In this document: positions 22,601-37,935 of the stretch, in pieces | How the letters are laid out: every line of letters starts with the position of its first letter | Numbering within the stretch: the stretch's first letter is position 1 | Assembly: GCA_030522415.1 (NCBI GenBank) | Contig: CM060118.1 | Coordinates: 27,119,151-27,183,150, forward strand | DNA length: 64,000 nt | Source of the DNA: Channallabes apus | Lineage: Eukaryota > Chordata > Actinopteri > Siluriformes > Clariidae | Direction: 5' to 3' | Notes under the pieces: model-generated | Told to the model about the DNA's origin: nothing | Seen by the model: only the letters and a program-made list of their open reading frames with translations | Databases searched by the model: none | Translations under genes and position numbers: made by a program

Positions 22601-25600
22601 GTATAAGCGGTATAGAATATGAATGAATGAACACTTTGTGATTCCTGTAGAGAATATCAGCTTTAAGTCACTTCCTGTAATATTATAAATATAGACCCTG
22701 TCATGACCTTGATTGTGATATTTGTTATCTGATCAATATATTTGTATCTTCATCTAAAGAGTCAAAAATCTAAAGAGTGTATTACCATATATTACAAGAC
22801 ACTGGAAAGAAACAGAGGTCTCATTAAACAGAGATCTTATTCATGAGCAAGTACCGTCTGCTTCGTGTGCAAATTAACCTAAAGGTCAATTCCTACAATT
22901 CCTCTCACACAACAATCTTTTAGTTTTTTGTACCTGCTAATAATATAAACAAAATCATTTAAATGACTCTGACCCTAACCAGCCATTTAGTAAGGACTAC
23001 TGCACTTTCATGTTAATACATGCGGTTTGTCTTAAAAACATTTTTTTTAAAAGAATAAGGTTGTGACACCAAAAATTGACTCTGCTTTGTTACGGCATTT
23101 CTTTGCATGTACCTGATACTTTTGCCCAGTACTACATATATTTGAGAGAAATAAAACAACTGTAGTGCATATTTGATCCATGTCAGTGTGAGTTTTCTCA
23201 AGGTCTACTGTATGTACTTGCACTTATGAGTTATGATGAGTTATGATCTTCAATGCCAGCTTGGGGTTGGTCCCATCTTACACCCAGTATGTCCAGGATA
23301 GGCTTCTGGTCACTACAGTTCACTGAAGATGAATGAAGTACATGTAAACAATGTAAAGTTCTATCATTTTAAACAGCTTCTCTCATTGCTTGTTTGGGAA
23401 CTTTGTATTATTGCACATACTATTGAATAAAATAAATTTGTTTGTAAAAAAAGGTGCAAATAATTCTGATGGTATCCTATGTACTGTATGCCCGTGGGTA
23501 ATTTCTAATGGCATAAATAGACTCATATTTATTTTAGGATTTTGTGCTGAGGCACACAAACTTTTGTACTATGAGTTAAACACAGTTTCTTATTGATCCC
23601 ATCAATGAGCCTGAATAGTAAAGGAGACAGCTGGCATTTAGTCGTCACATTTCTGCTTGCTCACTTTACTCAAGAGAGTCTCAGGTTCCGCCTGTGAAAA
23701 AGTGCCAGGGTATGTGCATTATTCACCAGGCCACAGGGATCAGATTATAATCAGCAGAAAATGTCTTTTTTATGGCCTTTCCTTGACCTAGCTCAATTTG
23801 TTGCAGGTTGATAAATCAAGCTGACAGTGTAAGCATGCTAAGTTTGCTATTCCTGGTCATTCCTTCTGTTGATATCAGCACACTCCTGTGACACTAATCC
23901 AAACAGTGGCCGCCGATCAGTAAAAAGCAGCATGCTGTCCTGAAACAAAGTTGAATGATTATAAAGAATGCCAGATTATAAAATCAACACATGTTAGAAA
24001 AGGCCTACAGTTACACTATCCCAATTTTAATGAGCATCATTGAAGATCCCTTACTATAACGTCAGGTATGCTGATGGTAGATCTTACATTATTTACTTTA
24101 ACAGTTATATAAATGTTACACTAATTAGCAGGTGATCTAAACCAGTACAAAATAAAATGAGTTTTGTTTTGTGAGTTCAGAATAACAACATAGAAAACCG
24201 TCAATTAAAAGTCTGATTGAATTTACTTCACATTAATTAAAGTAATTAACAAGTAATTAAACTTAAAATATAAACTTGCACTAAGTCAAGAAGAGAGAAT
24301 AAGACCACGATTCAAGATGAACATTCAGACACAGGCAGCTTTTGCAAGATAAGCTAAAAATCATAACAAGATGAGGTTATTTCATGGTTATTATATGTTG
24401 AAGCTTAATACCAATCTTACACAGTGGATAAATAAACTTCACTGCTGGACATTGGGAATGCACATTTTCTTTCAAGAGCTTGAAATGTTTTTTATTTCAT
24501 CCTGCCAGGTGTCATTCTCAGTATCTCATAGGAGGATAAGCGATTTTCTTTGCTGATATTTGACCATAAGGGTATGCAAGATGAGTTGAGCACAGTAGTA
24601 CATTTAGTGTTATTGGAGTCAGTTGATTCTCACATAGATCTCACCATGGTATGACTATTTTTCATGTTTGATTTTGTTCAAGGGAAATGTGTGCTAAAAA
24701 CTGCTGTTAGAATTATATTGCCTAGTGAAAGGTAGAACATTAGAGTGAAAAACTGTTAGCAGTAATCAGAGGTGGGTAGAGAAGTAAGAGTAGCTGTACT
24801 TCAAAATAATATCACTCAAGTAGAAGTAAAAAGTAGTTATCTAAAATATTACTCAAGTAAGAGTAAAAAGTATTTGGTGAAAAGACTACTCAAGTATTGA
24901 GTAACTGTTTTAATAATAATTTCCAGTTATTATTTTTTTTTAGAAGTTATATAAAGTTATATAAAGTTATATATATAAAGTTTCTGTTTCTTTTGGCAGA
25001 TAGAGAAGACACCACAGTATGAAGCTATTCTTTTTCAAGCATGCTTTGTATATGATGCCATGGGATGCTGGCTGAAGATTTTTTCCCATAATGCTGCCTG
25101 ACAACATGTGGTGATTGTTATTGCACCTGATTAGACAAACAAATCTTTTTTTGAGTCATTTAGTTCATTTCATTCTTTTAATCAGAAATAAAATAAAATG
25201 TTACATTTTCCATAAACAGACCCCCAACACGTCTACACAACTTTTGGCTATAGTTCCAGAAATTAAAATATTACAATGCAGCTAAGGACATATAATAAAC
25301 AGAATGAGCAGCTCACCTCTCATATCTTCTGGTCTGAGTCGTTCGTTCTTTTGAATATATTGCACCGCATAGTGTCTATGTCACGTGAAAAAAGAACGAA
25401 TGACTAGGACTTGAAGACTCATTGAGAACCATTCAATTCTGTTTCCTGTGTACTGCACTGCATTGTGTTTATGGGAGTCACGTGACAAAAGAACGAATGA
25501 CTTGGACTAGAAGATTCATTGAGAACCATTCAATTCCGTTTAATATATATAACCTATGGAGGTTTTGCGATGATTTGCGCATGCACGCCCAGGAAAATTT

Positions 25601-28600
25601 TTAAAGATTCACGTTAAAGATTCATTCAAAAAGAATGAATCGTTCATGAACGACCCATCACAAATATGCAGAATAAATGGTAGAAAAGTAATGAGTCGAG
25701 TGTAGCCAAATGTAGCAGATCTTTCTCAAAACTACTCAAGTAAAAGTAAAACTACTCATAGAAGTAATTTTTTTTATTTTACTCAAGTAAATGTAACAGA
25801 GTAAATGTAACTCGTTACTACCCACCTCTGGCAGTAATAGAAGTGTCATGAGGTAAAAATATCTGAACAATACAATGTGATCTGATATTCTGTTCGTGGC
25901 TCCACTTTGGAAACTGCTGTTTACTGATGTTGGAACTCCTCCACAACATACTACCTCAATCCTCTAAAACTCTAAATCTTTATAATTCATTTTACTAATA
26001 TAATCCTTTTTTTTTTTTTTTGCTTGTAAAGGAGGCGGGGAGGTATCCTGCATATAAGGAGATGGTAGCAGAATACAGCTGGCTCAATAAATGTATGTAA
26101 ACTGTTTTACTTACACTACTTAGCATTTTGCCATTAGCATTTTGTCTACTTACGTCCTTTTTTGTCTTTCAAGGTCACAAACAGTCGTGTAAGCATTTCA
26201 CTGCATATCATACTGTTATGTTGTGTATGTGACAAATAAAAATGAACTTATAATCTAATAATCAAAACTGTTATTAAATGACAAAGCTTCAAACTGAGAC
26301 TACAAGAGCAAATTACTCCCCCTCTGGTCTTTCACTGAACTTGTAGTCCTTGTTTTTTTTTTTTTTTTTTTCCGATTGATCACATCCAAAATATTTTTAT
26401 GCCTACATTCAGCTATTTATTTATGTGCCTATGTATGTTGACTTGGGCAGAGGGAAACTTGATTATGTAAGCATCTGTTTAAACAATGAATGATACACCA
26501 TGTGAATTTTGGACATGTGCAGTATTTTTTTCCTGTTTTAATTTGTGTTGGCCCAAAACAGCAAATGTAATCTATAAGCTCTCACTGCCAACAGTCAGGT
26601 GAATTAGACAGTTCTAATTCTATTATTCCGTTTTTTAAGACATTTTCGAATGTTTGAAAATCTGGATTCTGCCCTACTTAGAGGCTGGATAATTTTGGTG
26701 ATTTCTCCATATCCAGAATTCAGATAATTGTATCTCTCTTGATTCTATTGTCACAGTGGCTAATGGGGGACAACCAGCTTCCTCTCAGGGTTCAGACTCC
26801 TACTCGTCCACCTCCTCTCTGTCCTCTGGGACACCAGTCAGTTCCCTCAGTGGCCTCTCTCAGGTCATGTTCCCCCCTGTATTTGGCTCAGAGATGGTGG
26901 ACGTGTGCATCTCTACTGAGGACGGATCATCTCGCAGGCCCAGCTCCGATCGCACAGAGACAGCCATCCAGACCGACCCGCTGGATCCCGACACATCATC
27001 CCAACCACCAAGGGTCCTCCCTACGGACACCAGCCGGGTGGTTGGTGAGACTGTTCTTTTGAAGGATACAATGATCAGGAGTAGCAGTTTTGATAAGAGT
27101 CGTGAAGCACGAAAAAGGACATTTTCTGCGGGAGACAAGGAAATTTTGGACTCTCCAAAAACAGCAGTGCTAATGGCTCTCAGTAAACCTCGCAAACCCA
27201 TCCGACGATCCCAGAGTCATATCACTGTCTCAGGTACAGCTGTGTCCTGAGTGCATGCTAGCTTTTGCCTGACCTCTAGTACATGTTTATGTGGTCAGCC
27301 CAGGCATGTTTCCATATCTTTTAAATTCCTTTGAAATATGATTTTAAAATGCTGCAAGCAGTATGTGTAACATGGCAGGTTGGGCTTCCACATAGAATCT
27401 TTTATTTGCACTATTTTCAGGCTTCCTGCATGATCTAAGAAACATTTTATAAACAATGATTTGACGTGCATCAAATTAATAGTAAATGCAATAGTGGGAG
27501 TTTTTTTAAAATAAATTTTTATTACATAATTACAAATATGACTCATACCTTACAGTTGTCACTGATTGAAAGGCAAGATACCTGAAGCAAGCAGGATTTT
27601 GACATTTTTATTACTCTAGTCCGTGATGAGTTGAATTTCTAAAATTATGGAGATCTTTACCTATCAAAACTCATCTGCAATAACTCAAAAGATGATATGC
27701 ATTATGCATCGATAGACCCCCCAAAAAATATTAAACTGAATAAAAAAATTTTCAATGCACTATTCTCATTTTACAAACCCTCTTGTTGTATGTATTAATA
27801 TATGTATAATAGAATTTGCTTTACATAATGTTATACAGAGTTCTTTAAGAAAGATTTGTAGATGGGGATTGCAAATCCGATATTATCAGAAGTAAATTTT
27901 AATTACATCAGAACCGAACAGTGTTTCTATCAACTCTTTCTATTTGCATAGTTTTGCCAAAGCCTTGTGTTGCTATTATCAATTATTTCCCCTGCACTCT
28001 ATTAGCAATTTACTATTTATTAAATCCATTTTTTACTATTTATTTCATCCTTTTCATCCTGTTCAGTTATTACATTTACTGCATGCTTAGCCGGGTCTTA
28101 AGTTGAGAACTTTGATATTGAACAGAGGACAAGCAGAAGAAGAAACAGCAGCAGGCAGTGAAGGCTGAGCCCTCTGGAACCACCCTGCAGCGCTCCAAAA
28201 CTTTTGTTAGTCTGCTGTTCAAAAGTGGGCGACGAAGAGACAGATCGGCCTCTAGAGACAGGAAGGATATGGGGACAGGACAGCGGCATCGAGCGCGTTC
28301 CAAATCACCAGCGGGTAACAATTCTTTTAGCAAGGCCCAGTGTGTATGTACGCATATGCAGAAGGAATAGCCCATACACAGATCATACAGACAGAAGCAT
28401 ACACGTTTGCATTTACTGTAAAAGGCCAGCAGGCAGCATAATGCAAGTGTTCAGAGGCTGGCTCAGGGAGATTTGCTTTGCTGTTAATTATGCAGTAATT
28501 CCCATCCAGTGGCTTTTAGTCTTGCTGCAGTAGGTCAGCATAACTAATGATGAATTATGTGTGTGCCAGAATTAATAATATTTGCCAGCTCACAGCATTG

Positions 28601-31600
28601 CTTAGTTTCTATAAGCTTAGAAAAGTAGCAGAAAAAGGGTTAAAGGAGAATATGTGAGTATTTTGTAATTAATTAAGCATTAATGTCTTAAACATCCAGA
28701 CATATCTTTCCTATTGGTGTCACAGTGTTATACCTATGTAATATTACCATATTATAGTGTTATACCTGTGTATTATTACCATATTGTTATACCTCTGTAT
28801 TATCACGATAGTGAATACCTATGTATTATTTTCAATCTATTTTACTATATGTATATTCATTCATTCATTCATTTTCTATATGTGTTCAGGGTCGCGGGAC
28901 TATATGTATAGCATTATTATTATTATTATTATTATGATTGTAAAAAGTCATATTTTGACTTCTTTCTTACTATGTATAATATGTCAACTATCATGAGCAT
29001 TACATATTAAGTAATTTATGCATAATCAAGACATTCAGAATTTTATTGCTGCTTTTTTGTGATTTAAATAAAGGTAAAGAGAGCAGACGGTCCATAATTA
29101 ATCTCCTGAGTTCTCCACGGGAGACGCGTGCAGGAATGTGGGAGCCCGAAGCCATGCCCAGTCCTGAGACTGTGGCAATGGTGGAGAGCATGGCGTGCAA
29201 ACTGCTGAGTGAGGATGAGGTGGCTGCTGTAATGAGACACTGCAACCGGGTGAGCATTGGATTATGTATTTATCCTAAGTATGTCTGCTAAACACTGGAG
29301 CGTGGAGTATAAGATGCACATGGTTACAGATATGTCAGTAAAGTTTTGTTTATTTGAGATATGTTTTGTCTGCATACTGTGCTTACAGACAAACAGATGA
29401 ACTATGTATTGAACTATGATTCAAATGTTTTGAATCGTATGACACGGCACAGAGACTACACATAAGTCTCATATGCTATGTCATGGACAGAGCATCCAAA
29501 ACATTGAGAGCATGTACTCCGCAGTTGTATTTTGATGTCTATAATCACTTGTGTTATGTTAATAAATAAGTTACGTAGGCCTCTTCTTAGTCTTTGTGCT
29601 GTAGTTTTTGGCAGAGCGGGTGGTGGAAGACTTGGTACGCCCCCTGCTGGCTATCCTCGACAGACCTGAAAAGTTGCTGCTGTTGAGGGAAATCAGGTCA
29701 GGATGAAATTTAAACAAAGGCTTACCAATTTCAGTTTACTAACTTCAATTAGAGACATGACATATAGAAAAAGTTCACGGCATCTTTTTTTTTTACAGCG
29801 CAGTTTGTTTATTCATCTTTAAAATGTTCATGTGTTTAGAATGATCATCCCACCGACAGACTTGGGTCGGTTTGACAGCATGGTAATGCCGTTCGAACTG
29901 GAGGCCTATGACATTTTAAAGAGCCGCTCTGGTAAGACAGTAGAATATTGAATGTTGAAAATTCTACGTGCTTTAGTTGCGAGAAGGTTTATATATTTAT
30001 GTATATATTTATATATAATTATGGCCTGAAATCGTATACTACTGTATCTACAGTAACCATTTACTCTACATCATTTTACTATCTCGACCTGGGCTGTAAG
30101 GAGGCTGTATGTGTGTAGAATATATGTACTGTATGTGTGTTGTGTGTCCTCAGTGCGCTCCCCGGTTCTACGTTCTCCTCGGCATGGTGGAACTCCACGC
30201 CGCCATCTCATAACACCCATTCCAGGTAATTCTTCCAAAGCTGGATGCTATGGGGATCCCTTTCTCCGTGATTATAAAATCGAATGGAATGTCCTATTGC
30301 AGACATTAACCCTCCCTAACAATCCCGCCTCCACACGCAAACAATTCTGCTTTATCTAAAGCGTTTTATGCCTTTCATTGTCTATATGGGGTCTGTGGAG
30401 GAAATTGTGTGGTATACATACTGTATGCCGTTCATCAAGATAACATTCATAGGACGCTTATCTTGAGAAACACTTCTCTGTCTTTTCTAGAATGGACAGT
30501 TAGAGCCAGCCATCTCATGTGCCTCTGGGGCACTGAGCAGAGCAAGGTTAGGACCTGCTGCCGTTGTGCATAGTGGCAGTCAGTTAATGCCTGAGCTCTA
30601 GGTCTGTGAATCGTGAATGGGAATCGGTTGTGAAATCCAAGTCAGGCGCCTTGCATTGTTTAACCTTTTAAAGACTGCCTACACAAGTCTGGAGCTTATT
30701 GCTAGTCTTTTTATTCAATGCACATGGCATTACACAGTAGAGTAATTCAAACTCTTTAGAAAAGGCCTGTGAATTCTGATCGAGGCAGTCACTACAGTAA
30801 GTGTGCATATTTACAAGATCGTTCTTCTGTACGTGAATGCTATTAATCTCTTTTTGCAGAGTACTAGATGAGTGAAAGAACAGTTACATCAGATGGTCTT
30901 TGAATGATATCCATGTTTGTCTTTCAGTCTCATAAATACATATGTAGGACTGTGTATGTTTAACCATGTTTACACTTAATCACTTCATGTATGTTGTATA
31001 TGGATTACCAAATACATCTGCCCTTCTATTTAAATACCTAAGAACTGTAATCTGATTGCTGTATATTGCATAATGTGCAAATGAGCTCATAACACTAGTT
31101 AATCCTCCTTGGATGTTGGTTTGTTTCCCCTCTAGATGTTGTAAAGGAGGGTTAACGATTTATAAAATCATAGATTTTCATGTTTTTTTCTCTCTCTCTT
31201 TAATGCCTCCAACATTAGCACTCATGGCGCATGTATGTTGTAACCTTATGATCTGAGAAGAGCTTTGGCTGTTGAATGTTGATTTGAGAGACGGATGTAC
31301 AACATTTAAACTTGTCTAACTAGTGTGTCAGACTTATCAGAGAGTAATATGATTTAAACCTGTTTTAAATATGTATCGGAAGCTTTACACCTGCACTTTT
31401 ATCTGGTTGATCCCGAGTCTCATGACTCATGAAAGAGTTGTATGTTGCATGTGTTTGTGTGCTTTTGTGTATCCTTGTGTATAATCGTATATTGTCATCA
31501 TATCAATTAATGCACTCCTACAATGTGGTTCTATCTCTCTTATCTTAGACTACAGAGGAGGATTCCAGCTGCAAGCTGCGCAGGACTTAGAGCGAAATCG

Positions 31601-34600
31601 ACAGCTGATGCAGGAGCTGGAGAGGCTCAAGCTAGCCAGCCTCCCAACTGGAAAACTTCCTCCTCCCAGAGCCTTCACACCTCTGTTGGACATACCTGTC
31701 GACAGCTACATTTCTGGCTCCATTCGGCAGCGCTCCTTAAGCCCACCTCGCTCCAAACAGCTGCGGGATGAGTCCCATCACAGCGCAGAGCGACATGGTC
31801 ATTCTCCTAAAAGACAAGAACATGATTTGTCCCAAATGGCAAGCCACGATGGTACCACTCCAGAGAGGGGAAGATCGCCATATAGGAATGGCCATGGCAA
31901 AAGTACAAGGGCTAGATCTGGCAATGAAAAAGAGGTTAAGTACACAGTAATGAGTGCACACAGGAGGAGCAGAACGCCACTGACGCAAGTATTTGGGCCG
32001 GACATGCTGATGGAAAGGGAGCAAGCAAATGGACATGCTGGTTCCACAGAGAACAGCCAAGACCACCTGTCAGTGCAGGAGTATGAGCTGACAACTGTCT
32101 TCATCTCTAAGATCAAACAGTCTCTGGGTGAGTGTGGACAGGTACTCTGAATTGTGTGGTTACAATGTTTTGGTCAATCACAACATTTTCTTAAGAAAAC
32201 CAGAGCCCAGAAACACTAAACACTGGGTGTAGAAATATTATAAGAAAGCAGTTAATTGTTTCGTGCTTTTGATAGCTTATTATGCTAATATGCTAGGTGA
32301 CACGGTGGTTTAGTGGTTAGCATTATCACCTTGAACCTCCTGAATCTGAGTTTGATTCCACCTCAGGTCTGTGTGAATGGAGTTAGCATGTTCTCCCAGT
32401 GCTTGGTGGGTTTCCTCCTGGTACCCCGGTTAACTCCCACAGTCCAAAGACATGCAGATTAGGTTAATTGCCATTCCCAAATTGCCCGTAGTGTGTGAGT
32501 GTATTTATACAGTATATGTGCCCTGCTATTGGATTGTCACCATGTCCATGTCTCCTGGGATATGCTCCAAGATTCCCAAGACCCTGTAAAGTCATATAAA
32601 GCAGTATAAATGATGAGTGAGTGAGTGAGTGAGTGAGTGAGCGTATTACACCTGAACATGAATTTTCCTACAAGAAAAATGTCATGTTAATAATTTGATT
32701 ATGGTCAAGTGTCTGCTTCACTTTACCAGTAGGGGTCAGTGAGCAACCTTGTGCATTCACAGAATAGCCGCAACAAAGGCAAGAAATTAATAGCAGAACG
32801 AATTCATTAATGTGCAAGCTTAGGAAATATTTAAGGTTCATGGATATATAAATTTGCGACTGTCTGATAGAAAAGAACTAATGATAGCTAATAGACTGAT
32901 CCATTTTGAGAAGTATTCAATCTGTTCTATATTGCCTGGTACAGAGCAGCACTAAAAGTAGAAAACAGATCTTGCCATGCTGATGTGGGTTGAAAAAAAA
33001 AAAAAAAAAAAAAAAAAGAACAATTAGAAAATTATGGATAAGTATTCAAATTCTAGTTAAAAGATGAAGTATAAATTTTTTTAAACGCTAAAATATAGTA
33101 TTGAAAAGTGTAGAAGGTCATAGCAGCTGACCATGGCCGGGGTAGCTCAGCGGTTGAAGTGTTGAATTACTGAAGGTCTTAGGGTCAAAACCCAGCACCA
33201 CCAAGCTACAGTACTACTGTTGAGCCCAAACATTGCCATTAATCCTCAACTTCTCAGATGTAAAATGAGATAAAAATGTAGGTCGCTCTGGATAAGGGCA
33301 TCTGCCAAATGCTGTGAATGAAGATTTTCAGTTTTTGCCTGATTCAATGTCGTGTAATGTTTCTATATTGTTGATGCAAATACATGCATGGGTGCGCATA
33401 CTATTGATAAATAGCTTACAGTTATTGGCCAGAGAGATGAAGAGATCTTTGACATTTTTAAAGTTTAATTAAGACACATGAAGTTAAGAGTAACTTTTTT
33501 CCCCTTCGAAATGTAATTGCATACAAGTAATTCATTGCAATAACACACGAGCAAAGTAAAAATATCCCCAAAATAATACTGATGTATAGCTGAAAAAACG
33601 GATGTTTTTGCCCATGATCAGTGTTTTTGCTTAATGAATATAAATTAAGGATGCAAACCCTTTTACAGTAAATACAGAAACAATAGCTCTACATAGGAAG
33701 TTCTACACAACTATTATTGGACAATTTATGAATAACAGTAGTTTAGTTTGTAAATGAAATTGTATATCATTTAGTGATTTCTCTCATCTGACAGGTATAA
33801 GTATCTCAGGGGGGATTGAGTCGAAGGTTCAGCCAGTGGTGAAGATTGAGAAGATATTTCCTGGAGGAGCTGCCTCCACCAGTGATGTGCTGAAGGTACG
33901 GTGCCCACTTGATTTGCTGCTCACTTCTCAGTTACTTGTGAAGAGTACAGCAGATACAACATGAACTAAAGGTACTAATGACACCATTACCTTGTATCAC
34001 ATTACACTATACCGTGCCTGCTTCAGGTACCGTATCAGTTTCCCATGTTTTGCTAAGACTTTCACTAAAACCTGTGGAAAAAAAATCTATATTAAGATTC
34101 TTTAGAAATTAAGGTGTAGAATTGTATTAGCTGTTCCATACGATAGACAGCTTGTTTAGCTTCCGGTGCAGTTAGTCTTTATAAATTTTCTTTAAATTGA
34201 TCGTTTCAGCACATGACAGTGAAGAGATGAAGGTCTTTTTTTCTGTCAAGATGTAATCTGTTCTGCTTATGTGTGTTGCACAATTACACAATTGCCATTT
34301 TTATAGGTGTACATCTGAGAGTGCAAGTTTGTGAACACTTTCCTTTGGAATCATTTACCATAGTAACTTTTAACATAAAAAGAGAACTCTTGATTCTTCT
34401 TTTTCTTTGTACAAATGAGTTTTTGCCCATCTGGAAGGTATGATTTGATGGCTAGCCTGACATTAATCTAATAAATGTACTACGTCTAGTATGTCCTAAT
34501 GCCAGTCTAATATATGTCTGGCATTGAATTTCATGACTGATAATGTAGCTATATGTTATGTATGATAATGTAGGGATACAGTAAGTTATCTTAAAGAGTG

Positions 34601-35250
34601 AGATGCACATAAATATTCATATATACTGTACACTGCCTGGCCATTAAAAAAAAAACAAAACAAGATTTCTTTCAGTCGCTCTTAACTTTGATTACAGCTC
34701 AAAATGTGGTGGCCAGTTCAGGTGTCGAAATGATTCCTCATGCTCCCAAACTCACTCTTTTACAATTTAAGTCCTGAAATACTTCAGCACTGATGTTATA
34801 ACCTGGTCATTCAGTGCATTCAAGTAATCCGTTGACCTAGACCTGACCAGCTGAAGCAATCCCAGATAACACAATGCCTCCAGAGGCTTGTTCAGTGGGT
34901 ATTATGCATGATCGGTGCATCACTTCATGTGCTTTACTTCTAAACCTGATGGCATCCTTTATTGCAGTTGCACATGGTAGAGTGAAATTAAGTAACACCC
35001 TCAGTTGTGCATACAAATATAATGAATAGTATTATAAATACTGAATGATGTGGTTAGACAGTAGTATAGAATGATGTTACGTACTGTATATATCTGCTGT
35101 GGCGGCTAGAGCTAAATAAGCCCTGAACTGAACATCACAAAGGCCAGGGTTTAGGGTCACTAGAGGTTACGGGAAGATACCTGTCACTGGAAACTCCATC
35201 AAAGCAACCTTCAATGCTAGGTCAAACCTTTGGAAATCCCTAGTGTACAG

Positions 35251-35286
<36 letters not shown>

Positions 35287-37247
35287 ACTAGGTGGCCTCT
35301 GCCGTGATGAAAGCCTATCAGGTGTCAGCACTTCCTAGCTCTGCTGAGAGTGGCTCATGTTGCAGTCACTTTAGAGATCCTGCGTCAAACTTTAGCCCCT
35401 CAATTTCCATAGATTCCTTTCACCTCCTGCATGTGATAAGGCCTGTATGAATGCACTAAAATAATCTGAGTTTGTTTTGACACATATCAATGGCCACCAT
35501 ATCACTTGCAGGTGATATACTGTAGTATGGCCACTCCAGTGCAACTGCTATCATGTGTCTGTTCTGCAATTCCACTCCTCTGTCAGTGCAGAGGAAGTGC
35601 AAGTAATGGCATGGTAATGTTAAAACACATCCTGGTGGGTTTTTGTTCAACTGATAACTGCCTTATCAGTTATGCAGCGAGCAGTGGCTACACACAGCAA
35701 GCTTCTGCCACACCTTTAGGTGTACAAGCCAAAACTTGTCACATCAGTTAAGAATGCAGACGGCGAAGAGAGACCACATTCATGTCGACATGAATAAGCA
35801 ATCATTTAAAAGAGTACAGCTGAAACCTCTACAAATGTATCTTTTTGATTTAACACCACCAGGCCCAGAAGTATTTGGACAGTTAGTTATTATATATTAG
35901 GATTATTTTTTTTTTACACTACGCTAATATGATACTTCTATCAGCAGTAACATCAATCAATAAACACAAGGGGTAGTCATACATGTCCAGGCCATAACAC
36001 TACCTTCATTTTTGGTTGTTTAATGACGATGTGGAACATGTCTTTTGGAACATGAGCCCTTCCTTTTATTTTCTTCTTTCTCAAATACTTCTGGTAAAAG
36101 TTAATCTTGCATCAAGTCAAATCTGGCATTCTGTTCCTATGTGTTATCAGGAGTTTGCATCTTGGGATAAACCCTCTGTATTTACATACATGTACTGTAG
36201 GTATCTCTTGGGTTGATCATAGACGTTGACAATGATGCTCTTACTTTCTCTCGTGGTTTTGATTCGTAATGAAAGCGTTTTTCATGACAGCAACAATTAA
36301 AGAATTTTGCAATCATACACTTTAGATGACCTTTGTAGCCTTCAAGGCCGTTTGGTGTTGCTGTGCTCACCAGTGCATTTTTTTGTTTTAAGAACGTACC
36401 AAGACGAAACTCCTGATCTCTGTGATTTGTTTCATTTGTTTTTCAGCCTAATGATCGCTTCCTTGATTTGCATTGTCACTTTCTTGGACTGTGCGTTGAG
36501 AGTTCCCATGAACACCTGCCAAATGCTATTTTAACAATATTGGAATTAACTCCAGAGCTTTTATTCTGTTAATGTCATGACATGATTATCAGTCGGCCGT
36601 CCATTTTCTTGTTTGTTAAATAACAAAAATTTTATGAATTAAAGCTGAACATTTACACTTCAGTCCCATTTTGTGGACCTGACTGTATATTTAGAAAAGG
36701 TATTTAAATATGCTGATTAATGCATCACGTTGGATGTAAACTGTGTAAACTGGATAAATGTTGCAAACTGAATGTGGGTGTTTTTTTTAATTGGACACAT
36801 GATGGACATGGCTAGAAGCTGTTGTTCTATCTGTAAGGGAACTGCATCCTTTCACTTAGCTGTCTCTGAAGCTCTCTTTCTGCTTTTTTTCCCCCTTGAG
36901 CAAGACCTCATTATTTTACACGGGCTGAACTCAAAGGTTCAGGAACAGCCCTGGGTGATGTTACTATTTAGAGAAACCGTTTAGATACAGTATGCGCTTT
37001 AGGGAGCAGTATGGCGTTATCACTGAATGTAATTAGGTGAACCTACAGAAGTGGAGAAATGCTTAGAACACCGCTTATTACAAAAAAAATAAAACTTCCA
37101 TAATCAGGTTGCAGTAACATAATACAGTATTTCTCTGAGAGACGGAATTAAATCAATGAATTCCTTATTTCTTAAAAATAAAGATTATGTGGATCATGGA
37201 AAATTAAAATAGAATGACTGTAATCACATTATACTTTATATCCTATG

Positions 37248-37279
<32 letters not shown>

Positions 37280-37899
37280 GACATGTGCGTGTGTGTGGAC
37301 GTGTGCGTGCGTGGACATGTGCGTGTAGATATGTGTGTGTACATGTGCGTGTGTGTGTGGATATGTGTGTGTAGATATGTGTGTGGATGTGTGTGTGTGT
37401 GTGTGTGTGTATGTGTGCTCTTATTTAAAATTATTCCATAAATGCAGGCTGCCATAAATAAAACTGTAGGATAAACTAATCTGTAGCTCATAAATGGCAA
37501 TAAAGAGGGTACGCCAGATTATGGATTTTAGGCTTTAGATTATGGATTTTTTTTATGTTGTTAGATTAATGCACCGTTTCTGAAAACTGCATCATGGCTG
37601 AACTCAAACTGTTATAGAGGCAAAGATAGAGGATAGGGTGATAGTACATAACATAAAATACAGTAACAACTGCAGTAACTAATCCAATTATTTTAATTCA
37701 TATAATTACCTTTTTTTTAAGCATTTTGTAGGTAGTCGTATTTCATGTGGTTGTCGGATGCAAGTTGTCATTGCTCTGGCCTGAGGGAGGAAAAGTGGAG
37801 GGAAAACACTCTTGATCATAGGGAAGGGTGAAGGGATATTTCCTAGCAGATGTATCCTGGAATATGGGAATGACGGGTGAAAGGGCTTTTAGAGGTTTC

Positions 37900-37935
<36 letters not shown>

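Noticed and set aside
33130..33200. Possible functional tRNA gene
   Set aside because: A and B boxes are present but the cloverleaf does not close and a SINE body and tail follow.
37214..37500. Val-Cys / Thr-His repeat open frames
   Set aside because: Translation of the (GT)n tract in both directions.
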